This document shows positions 1-5,380 of a stretch of DNA of 5,538 bases, piece after piece (positions within the stretch are counted from its first letter, which is position 1; the number at the start of each line of letters is the position of its first letter). The position numbers and the translations under genes were made by a program. The notes under the pieces are model-generated. The model saw only the letters and a program-made list of their open reading frames with translations. It was not told the origin of the DNA and ran no database searches. Source of the DNA: Planctomycetaceae bacterium (GTDB lineage Bacteria > Planctomycetota > Planctomycetia > Pirellulales > UBA1268); contig JABHNP010000001.1 in NCBI GenBank assembly GCA_018694455.1, forward strand, positions 1 to 5,538. Reading direction: 5' to 3'.

Positions 1-304
1 CACTCACGGTGCATGTGCAACTCGTTGACCCTTTCGTGATGAGGAGAGCAGCGTCTCCGGTATTACGAATGACAAACGCGTGGTTTCCAGTACCACCGAG
101 GCTCACCTGACCGAAACTGTGAGTGGTCTCTGGAGTTTCTGCTGCTGGTCGTGGGCCGGACGTGTCAATGGTTGATGTGGTAAACGAACCGTTTCGTAGT
201 GGAGTGGTTGTTGCCCGTAAAAGAGCTGTGCCGGAGCCAGTCAAGCCACCGAGAAGTGCTGCGACTATTGCAACAACGAATGCGTTAGGGAGTCTGATTT
301 TCAT
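1..304 (-). CDS. DUF1573-type envelope protein, N-terminal part (gene continues beyond the left edge)
   Basis: The reverse strand is open from an ATG at 304-302 to the window edge, giving 101 complete codons with no stop. The protein starts MKIRLPNAFVVAIVAALLGG. This short basic N-region and hydrophobic stretch (about residues 8-29) look like a signal peptide or signal anchor, so export or membrane anchoring is inferred. A low-complexity Thr/Pro/Ser linker (about 30-62) follows. From residue 64 comes FGQVSLGGTGNHAFVIRNTG, then GDAALLITKGSTSCTCTVS. This matches the start of the DUF1573 Ig-like beta-sandwich common in planctomycetes and Bacteroidetes, where a Cys-x-Cys (here C96, C98) follows a 'GSTS'-like motif. 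The molecular function of the family is not known. The gene lies 88 nt downstream of proS on the same strand and may be co-transcribed or use its own promoter (candidate at 359-389). No Shine-Dalgarno is visible. An in-frame TTG lies three codons upstream, but ATG is preferred because it begins a standard signal-like N-terminus. Confidence 0.8.
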   Translation of the reverse strand, partial: MKIRLPNAFVVAIVAALLGGLTGSGTALLRATTTPLRNGSFTTSTIDTSGPRPAAETPETTHSFGQVSLGGTGNHAFVIRNTGDAALLITKGSTSCTCTVS

Positions 305-358
305 GAGGATCAACTGGCTGAATGGGAACGTACAAAGTTATGTTACACCCACAAAAAC

Positions 359-389
359 ATTGTAGAACCAAGTGGTTGACGTGAGTCAA
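359..389 (-). promoter_or_regulatory. Candidate sigma-70-type promoter for the DUF1573 gene
   Basis: Read on the minus strand, TTGACT (complement of 384-389) is followed after 19 nt by TACAAT (complement of 359-364). Both hexamers are close to the -35/-10 consensus, but the spacer is longer than the preferred 17 nt. Transcription would start near 352, leaving a leader of about 48 nt before the ATG at 304. If real, the DUF1573 gene can be expressed independently of proS. This is pattern matching only. Confidence 0.33.
376..389. repeat. Short inverted repeat TTGAC-GTGA-GTCAA
   Basis: Two perfect 5-nt arms (376-380 and 385-389) flank a 4-nt centre. The repeat lies 3 nt beyond the proS stop codon and overlaps the candidate -35 of the DUF1573 promoter. 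It could be a small operator or a weak hairpin at the proS mRNA end. The stem is too short and lacks the T-run expected of an intrinsic terminator. Chance occurrence is possible. Confidence 0.3.
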
Positions 390-392
390 AAA

Positions 393-1892
393 TTAATATG
401 AACGGCTTATAACGCTTCTTCGTTTTACGGTTTTTCCAGTGAAAAGGCATTTCCCAGGCTCCTCCTCCCAGTCCATGGGCGTACAACGAACAGTTACTTT
501 GAGCGGATCAAGTGCTTTTGCAACAGCAGGATCATCAGCAACATGGACGTATGCGAATCCAGAGATGTCTTGCTGTGAAGCGTCAAAGAATGCTGGGATT
601 TCATCTTTGTTATCAAGTTTTGAAGAGTGCCTGTCTCGAAAATCAACCGCTTTTTTAAGTAAGTTCGACTGAATTGAGTCGAGGAGTTCAGCTGCCATTT
701 TTGGAAATTCGTTCAGTGGCATAGAGTGCTTTTGTTTTGGTGGTTCATCGCGACGAGCAATGCTTACTGTTCCATTTGCTATATCACGCGGACCAATTTC
801 AACGCGAACCGGAACTCCTTGCTTGATGTGTTGCCAAGATTTGTCGCCCCCTCGCATGTCACGGTCATCGATCCTGACCCGAATGTTTTCGTCTCGCCAC
901 CGATTCTTTTCTGTGAGAGATTTTATTTTCTGGCAATAGTCCATGACAGTAATTTTGTCTTCATCCGTACGGTATATCGGAAGAAGAACAATCTGCTCCG
1001 GTGCTATTCGAGGAGGCAGAACGAGACCATCATCATCGGCGTGAGTCATGATGAGCCCTCCGATCAGACGAGTTGAAACGCCCCAAGAAGTTGTCCAGCA
1101 ATACTCCTCTTTGCTTGTTTTATCTGTGAAGGAGATATTTTGTGCTTTTGCAAAATTTTGGCCAAGAAAGTGTGATGTCCCAGCTTGTAAAGCCTTTCCG
1201 TCCTGCATCATGGCTTCAATGGAGTATGTTTCGACAGCTCCTGGAAATCGCTCGCTGGCCGGCTTTGGCCCTTTGCAGACGGGGATTGCCAGGTCGTGTT
1301 CTGCAAACGTCGCGTATATGTCAAGCATTTGTAATGTTTCTTGCAAAGCCTCTGCTTCTGTTGCATGAGCAGTATGCCCCTCTTGCCAAAGGAATTCAGC
1401 AGTACGCAAAAATACTCGTGGACGCATCTCCCACCGAACGACATTCGCCCATTGATTAATCAGGATTGGCAGATCTCGCCATGACTGAACCCACTTTGCG
1501 TACATGGCTCCGATAATTGTTTCACTTGTTGGACGTACAACAAGTGGCTCCTCGAGTTTGCCTTTCGGGACAAGTCGACCGTCAGCGTCAAGTTCGAGCC
1601 GATGATGTGTGACAACAGCACATTCCTTAGCGAAGCCCTCAACATGCTTCGCTTCCTGCTCTAAATACGACAGCGGAATGAATAATGGGAAATATGCGTT
1701 TTTATGTCCTGTTGCCTTGAACATGCCGTCGAGAATCGACTGCATTCGCTCCCAAAGAGCATAGCCATGTGGCTTGATTACCATGCATCCACGAACAGGA
1801 GAGGACTCAGCGAGTTCCGCTGCTCGTACGACCTGCTGGTACCACTCTGGGTAATCTTCATTTCGGGTAGGTGAAATTCCGTGTTTAGGCAT
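393..1892 (-). CDS. proS: Prolyl-tRNA synthetase, type 3 (archaeal/eukaryotic-like)
   Basis: This class II aminoacyl-tRNA synthetase charges tRNA-Pro with proline in the cytoplasm, using ATP. With the ATG at 1892 it is 499 residues. The catalytic core has the motif 1 region (GCMVIKPHGYALWERM, 35-50), PTSET (121-125), motif 2 with R153-x-E155 in VVRWEMRPRVFLRTAEF, TSHFLGQNF (239-247), and motif 3 in GLIMTHADDDGLVLPPR (279-295). The anticodon-binding domain spans about 299-400, and a C-terminal domain ends in Tyr499. Motifs 2 and 3 are about 125 residues apart, with no room for the INS editing domain of typical bacterial ProRS. The short form and terminal Tyr identify type 3. The C-terminal domain keeps only C470 and C482 of the cysteines that bind zinc in the Thermus enzyme. 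The frame is also open from a TTG at 1937, adding 15 residues (LKSVFHPHLQKKCP and the initiator). I chose the internal ATG because MPKHGISPTR matches the usual family start. No clear Shine-Dalgarno precedes it. Confidence 0.97.
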   Translation of the reverse strand: MPKHGISPTRNEDYPEWYQQVVRAAELAESSPVRGCMVIKPHGYALWERMQSILDGMFKATGHKNAYFPLFIPLSYLEQEAKHVEGFAKECAVVTHHRLELDADGRLVPKGKLEEPLVVRPTSETIIGAMYAKWVQSWRDLPILINQWANVVRWEMRPRVFLRTAEFLWQEGHTAHATEAEALQETLQMLDIYATFAEHDLAIPVCKGPKPASERFPGAVETYSIEAMMQDGKALQAGTSHFLGQNFAKAQNISFTDKTSKEEYCWTTSWGVSTRLIGGLIMTHADDDGLVLPPRIAPEQIVLLPIYRTDEDKITVMDYCQKIKSLTEKNRWRDENIRVRIDDRDMRGGDKSWQHIKQGVPVRVEIGPRDIANGTVSIARRDEPPKQKHSMPLNEFPKMAAELLDSIQSNLLKKAVDFRDRHSSKLDNKDEIPAFFDASQQDISGFAYVHVADDPAVAKALDPLKVTVRCTPMDWEEEPGKCLFTGKTVKRRSVISRSY

Positions 1893-2076
1893 GGGGCATT
1901 TTTTCTGAAGATGAGGGTGGAAGACACTCTTTAGCAAACGAAGCTTTCTATCTGGTGGCTATTGTAGCGAGTCGATTGGCAGTTGAGATAGTTTGGTAAT
2001 AGACTACGGTCTTTAAATCCCAAAACATACGATACGCATCGGTCTTCCACTCCCCGCCCTGCTGCCCTTTCGCTAC
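1893..2076. other. Divergent intergenic region between proS and the YhaM-like gene
   Basis: These 184 nt must hold the promoters for both leftward proS and rightward yhaM/rnr. On the minus strand TACAAT (complement of 1961-1966) could be a -10 for proS, with a leader of about 60 nt, but no -35 match sits 16-18 nt upstream of it. On the plus strand an extended -10-like TGGTAATAG (1994-2002) is preceded by TTGGCA (1976-1981) with a short 15-nt spacer. The last 35 nt before the YhaM ATG are C- and T-rich and contain no purine-rich ribosome binding site. I see no coding potential, tRNA, riboswitch or terminator-like hairpin here. Confidence 0.6.
1976..2002 (+). promoter_or_regulatory. Weak candidate promoter for the yhaM-rnr operon
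   Basis: TTGGCA (1976-1981), a 15-nt spacer, then TAATAG (1997-2002) preceded by TG at 1994-1995, which gives an extended -10 configuration. The spacer is 2 nt shorter than optimal. It would produce a leader of roughly 65-70 nt before the ATG at 2077. No better sigma-70-like pair was seen in this gap. Inference from hexamer similarity alone. Confidence 0.22.
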
Positions 2077-3099
2077 ATGCCTACACCACAGCCATTACGG
2101 AATGTTTTTCCACCACCAAGAAGTCGTCGAAAGTGCGTGACCGAACTTGCGCCGCAGGTAGCCGTTGATCAAGTGTTTTTGGCTACGAGGAAGCAGCTTC
2201 GACCAAATCGCCATGGTCAATTGTACCTGCAGGTTGAGTTGGCGGATCGTAGTGGAACCATAACTGGTCGGATGTGGAACGCCTCCGATGATCAGTTCGA
2301 GGCATTTGCTGAGGGAGATTACGTTCGGGTTGTCGGCACCACACAACTTTATTCTGGTGCTCTCCAAATTATTTTGACGGGTGTCGAGCAGGTAGACCCG
2401 ACGAGTGTCGATGAAACTTCTTTTCGAGTCTTGACGCAAGATGCTGTAGCTGGTTTACGTAAGGAGCTCAGTGATTTTTCGGCGACTCTCAAAGCTCCCC
2501 TTCCAAAGCTTGTCTTTGAAGAAGTGTTGTCTGATGCAGAGTTAATGGAAGCGTTTGAGCGGTGTCCTGCTGGCATAAAACATCATCATGCATATGCTGG
2601 CGGGTTGTTGCAGCATGTTGTGATGCTTATGCGGCTCGCCGACCACGTTGCATCGCTCTATCCGGATATCAATCGAGATTTGCTGCTCGTTGGAGTTCTT
2701 CTTCATGACATTGGTAAGACCGTCGAGCTTGAAAATGAAAAAGGTTTTTCCTATACCGACTCTGGTCAGTTATTGGGCCATGTTCTCCTTGGGCTTGAAA
2801 TCGTTGATGAAAAAATACGAGCCGTTGAGAAAAGAACAAATGAACCATTTGATACAGAAGTTTCAAATCGGATGAAACACATGGTGGCGAGCCATCATGG
2901 TGAATATGCCTTTGGTGCCCCCAAGCTTCCAATGACATTGGAGGCCATCGCCTTACAGTTCATTGACGCACTTGATGCGAAGCTTGCTGGCACATTACAG
3001 CTTTTTCAATCGGAGGCAGCTATTGATGATGGCTGGACGCAATACCATCCAAATCATGGGCGAAAGTTCTTCCGAGGCCGTGACGGCAGTCATTCGTAA
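2077..3099 (+). CDS. yhaM: YhaM-family 3'-5' exoribonuclease (OB-fold plus HD domain)
   Basis: This 340-residue protein has the YhaM/Cbf1 architecture. An N-terminal OB-fold of the tRNA-anti type (about 30-107, including LRPNRHGQLYLQVELADRSG) would bind nucleic acid. A metal-dependent HD phosphohydrolase domain (about 165-305) carries H169-H171, H180, the H210-D211 pair in LLVGVLLHDIGK, H235 in GQLLGH, H273-H274 in ASHHGEY, and D297/D300 in FIDALDAK. YhaM of Bacillus subtilis is a Mn- or Co-dependent exoribonuclease that acts on single-stranded RNA and DNA ends; the same cytoplasmic activity is inferred here. The length is slightly above the roughly 314 residues of B. subtilis YhaM. The first 14 residues are proline-rich and look like an extension. 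A GTG at 2137 (residue 21) is an alternative start, although SRRK just before it resembles the family N-terminus and favours 2077. No Shine-Dalgarno precedes 2077. RNase R follows 50 nt downstream on the same strand, so co-transcription is likely. Confidence 0.88.
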   Translation: MPTPQPLRNVFPPPRSRRKCVTELAPQVAVDQVFLATRKQLRPNRHGQLYLQVELADRSGTITGRMWNASDDQFEAFAEGDYVRVVGTTQLYSGALQIILTGVEQVDPTSVDETSFRVLTQDAVAGLRKELSDFSATLKAPLPKLVFEEVLSDAELMEAFERCPAGIKHHHAYAGGLLQHVVMLMRLADHVASLYPDINRDLLLVGVLLHDIGKTVELENEKGFSYTDSGQLLGHVLLGLEIVDEKIRAVEKRTNEPFDTEVSNRMKHMVASHHGEYAFGAPKLPMTLEAIALQFIDALDAKLAGTLQLFQSEAAIDDGWTQYHPNHGRKFFRGRDGSHS

Positions 3100-3136
3100 A
3101 CGCGTGGAGCGTACTCTCGCTGTCCTCCATTACATA

Positions 3137-3142
3137 AAGAAG
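3137..3142 (+). promoter_or_regulatory. Weak ribosome binding site of rnr
   Basis: AAGAAG lies 7 nt before the RNase R ATG at 3150. It is the only purine-rich stretch near a start codon in this window, but it pairs poorly with the CCUCC anti-Shine-Dalgarno. An in-frame TGA at 3144-3146, two codons before the ATG, rules out any longer N-terminus. Confidence 0.35.
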
Positions 3143-3149
3143 ATGATAT

Positions 3150-5279
3150 ATGGCTAGGAAGTCAGTGGTTGGCCGCTTTTCTCGCAGTAAACATGGGTAC
3201 GGCTTCGTACGGCCCTTAGATGCGCGATCGACTGAGCGAGATGGAGATATTCGAGTCCCATTTGTAGCTTCGGCAGATGCAGCTAATGGAGACACTGTGC
3301 GTGTCAGGATCACCAAGGAGTCTCACGTTGGAAGGCCTGGTCTATCGGGGGAAGTGGTTGAGGTCGTTGAGAGACGCACCACGCGTTTTGTTGGTGTGGC
3401 CTTTCAGTCAGCTGGAGAGCATTGGGTGCAGGTTGATGGCACGCAGTTCCCAAGGCCTGTCTGGGTGGGTGACCCGGGTGCGAAAAGCGTGCGAGACGAC
3501 GACAAGGTGATTGTCGAACTTATTCGTTTCCCAAGTGCACTGCAGGATGGTGAGGGAGTCATAGTTGAAATTCTTGGAGCTGCTGATGCGCCTGGAGTTG
3601 ATACACAGACGGTCATTGCCGAGTTTGGCTTGCCAGGTCCATTCCCTGAGAGGGTTCTAGAAGATGCTCGCCGACAGGCGGAGAAGTTTTCCTCTTCTTC
3701 TGTTCCATCCGATAGGCAGGATCTTACTGGTGAGATAATTGTCACGATTGATCCAAAAGATGCACGTGATTTCGATGATGCAATTTCTCTTACGTACATT
3801 GAACGAGGGCATTGGTTACTTGGTGTACACATCGCAGATGTCGCACATTTTGTGCCAAAGGGATCTGCTCTTGATCAAGAAGCACTTGCCCGAGGTACAA
3901 GTGTGTACCTGCCTGATCGGGTCATCCCAATGTTGCCAGAAATTGTTTCAAATAATCTTGCAAGCCTTCAACCAGATCATATTCGGTTTGCTCGTACATG
4001 TTGGATTGAATTTTCTGGAGATGGGGTTCCGGTGCATACTGAGGTCAAGCGTACGGCCATCAAGAGTTGCCGGCGTTTTACATATGAAGAAGTAGATGCG
4101 TTCATAGAAGATCCTGATACCACGGCAATAGCGATGACGGAGTCAGTCCGTGGACTGCTTGAAAGAATGCAGCGTCTCGCTGCAATCTTACGGAATCGGC
4201 GGCTAACGCGGGGTGCACTTGAGCTTAATATGCCCGAAGTGAAGATGGATCTTGATCAGTCAGGTCGTGTTACTGGTGCTCATGTTGTTAGGCAAACAGA
4301 GAGCCATCAGATTATAGAGGAATTTATGCTTGCCGCGAATGAGGCGGTTGCAGAAAAAATTGCAGGTGGGAAGGGAAAGTTTCTTCGAAGAATTCACCCG
4401 TCACCAGATCTGCGCAAGTTACGACAACTCACAGAATTTGTTTCGGAGTTAGGCTTTGAGGTCGAGTCGCTTGAAAGTCGGTTTGAATTACAGCGTTTAC
4501 TCAAAATTTCTGCCGCTGAGCCAGAGAAGCACGCAGTTCACTACGCAGTTTTAAGAAGCCTCTCACGCGCGGTTTATGCTCCGCAAGAACAGGGACACTA
4601 CGCGCTTGCCAGTGATTGTTATTGTCATTTTACGTCGCCTATTCGCCGATATCCTGATTTAACAATTCACCGGGCGCTAGACTTTTTAGAAGCAGGTAAG
4701 AAACCTCCTGGTGATCACCTTGAGCAACTCGGAGAACAGTGTTCTGAACTTGAGCGTCGGGCGGAAGCGGCAGAGCGTGAATTAGTCAAGCTTAAACTGC
4801 TTCATTTTTTGAGTACGCGTGTTGGTACGGAGTTAGCGGGTGTCGTTACGGGTGTTGCGCGGTTCGGCATTTTTGTTCAAGGCATTGAGTTGCCAGCTGA
4901 AGGGCTTATTGAGACAGATGACTTGCCAGTTGACAGTTACCGATTTGATCGGTCATCCCATACATTAAGTGGTCATCGGCCTGGAAATGTATTTCGGTTG
5001 GGTGATCAAATAAGAGTACGTGTATGTCATGTTGATCTTGGAAAGCGGCAGTTGCATTTCGGTTTAGCGGAGGAAAAAGACCGGCGTAAGCGTAAGGTGG
5101 GAGAGCGTCGACGCACACCGCCGGGTCGAACTCATTCTCGTAGAGTTCAGGGAAAAGTCCGGCAGAATGAGGAAAAACAGAAAGTCCCTGTAGAGAATCA
5201 ATCGAATGTCGGTAAACGAAAAAAAAACAGCAAAAAAGGAAAAAAGGCAAAGAAATCAAAACGGAACAAAAATAGATGA
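3150..5279 (+). CDS. rnr: Ribonuclease R (RNB-family 3'-5' exoribonuclease), short form without N-terminal HTH
   Basis: This 709-residue processive hydrolytic 3'-5' exoribonuclease of the RNase II/R family degrades structured RNA, including mRNA fragments and rRNA, in the cytoplasm. Domains in order: cold-shock-like RNA-binding domain 1 (about 5-75, VVGRFSRSKHGYGFVRP); cold-shock domain 2 (about 78-145); RNB catalytic domain (about 190-515); S1 domain (about 560-640, ELAGVVTGVARFGIFVQG); basic tail (about 643-709). The metal-binding aspartates are D201, D207, D209 and D210 in TIDPKDARDFDDAIS. Other conserved RNB motifs are VHIADVAHFV (226-235), ESHQIIEEFMLAANE (384-398), HFTSPIRRYPDL (493-504) and AERELVKLK (541-549). 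The active site therefore looks intact. E. coli RNase R (about 813 residues) has a helix-turn-helix domain before the cold-shock domains; here the protein starts directly in the first cold-shock domain, and the in-frame stop at 3144-3146 shows this is not a start-calling error. The tail is rich in Lys/Arg and encoded by A-runs. Likely co-transcribed with yhaM. Confidence 0.96.
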   Translation: MARKSVVGRFSRSKHGYGFVRPLDARSTERDGDIRVPFVASADAANGDTVRVRITKESHVGRPGLSGEVVEVVERRTTRFVGVAFQSAGEHWVQVDGTQFPRPVWVGDPGAKSVRDDDKVIVELIRFPSALQDGEGVIVEILGAADAPGVDTQTVIAEFGLPGPFPERVLEDARRQAEKFSSSSVPSDRQDLTGEIIVTIDPKDARDFDDAISLTYIERGHWLLGVHIADVAHFVPKGSALDQEALARGTSVYLPDRVIPMLPEIVSNNLASLQPDHIRFARTCWIEFSGDGVPVHTEVKRTAIKSCRRFTYEEVDAFIEDPDTTAIAMTESVRGLLERMQRLAAILRNRRLTRGALELNMPEVKMDLDQSGRVTGAHVVRQTESHQIIEEFMLAANEAVAEKIAGGKGKFLRRIHPSPDLRKLRQLTEFVSELGFEVESLESRFELQRLLKISAAEPEKHAVHYAVLRSLSRAVYAPQEQGHYALASDCYCHFTSPIRRYPDLTIHRALDFLEAGKKPPGDHLEQLGEQCSELERRAEAAERELVKLKLLHFLSTRVGTELAGVVTGVARFGIFVQGIELPAEGLIETDDLPVDSYRFDRSSHTLSGHRPGNVFRLGDQIRVRVCHVDLGKRQLHFGLAEEKDRRKRKVGERRRTPPGRTHSRRVQGKVRQNEEKQKVPVENQSNVGKRKKNSKKGKKAKKSKRNKNR
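5219..5245 (+). repeat. Cluster of A homopolymers in the rnr lysine tail (A9, A6, A6)
   Basis: A9 at 5219-5227, A6 at 5232-5237 and A6 at 5240-5245 encode the Lys-rich end of RNase R. In the rnr frame, 5219-5225 reads A-AAA-AAA, the form of a -1 slippery heptamer, and A9 is also long enough to favour polymerase slippage. A -1 shift would end at TAG 5273-5275 after a similar basic tail. A +1 shift would run to the stop at 5485-5487, into gcvT. Whether slippage occurs cannot be seen from sequence. Confidence 0.5.
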
Positions 5280-5380
5280 GGCTAGTTGCTTCTGTGAGAA
5301 CTCGTACAATCAAGTTCCTATGATTTCATGGCGTCTGCTTTATTGGTCAGAAGCTCATTTAAACGGATTACAAAAAGACA

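Noticed and set aside
123..365. Open plus-strand frame of 80 codons near the left edge
   Set aside because: It lies antisense to the DUF1573 gene, whose minus-strand frame gives a recognisable signal-like N-terminus and the GSTSCTCT motif. The plus-strand translation has no recognisable motif.
376..413. Plus-strand promoter TTGACG (376-381) with TAATAT (394-399) or TATAAC (408-413)
   Set aside because: Spacers would be 12 or 26 nt, outside the workable range, and there is no plus-strand gene downstream.
726..1459. Several plus-strand frames of 105-116 codons inside proS
   Set aside because: They are antisense to strongly conserved proS motifs and overlap one another in different frames. Their translations have no family features.
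1893..1937. Upstream TTG start for proS adding 15 residues
   Set aside because: The added residues (LKSVFHPHLQKKCP and the initiator) do not resemble ProRS N-termini, whereas the ATG at 1892 begins MPKHGISPTR as expected for the family.
3404..3832. Minus-strand frame of 142 codons inside rnr
   Set aside because: Serine/threonine-rich shadow translation antisense to the cold-shock and RNB domains, with no recognisable motif or start context.
4906..5313. Minus-strand frame of 135 codons with a Phe/Leu-rich, membrane-like stretch over the rnr tail
   Set aside because: The hydrophobic run (FFLFCCFFF) is just the reverse complement of the A-rich lysine codons in the RNase R tail. It is an artefact of composition.
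5288..5354. Inverted repeat GCTTCTG (5288-5294) / CAGAAGC (5348-5354) downstream of rnr as a terminator
   Set aside because: The 7-nt arms are separated by 53 nt and no T-run follows the second arm, so an intrinsic terminator is not supported.
5280..5380. Glycine riboswitch before gcvT
   Set aside because: The gap is only 101 nt and lacks the conserved purine-rich aptamer core motifs and any obvious multi-stem structure.
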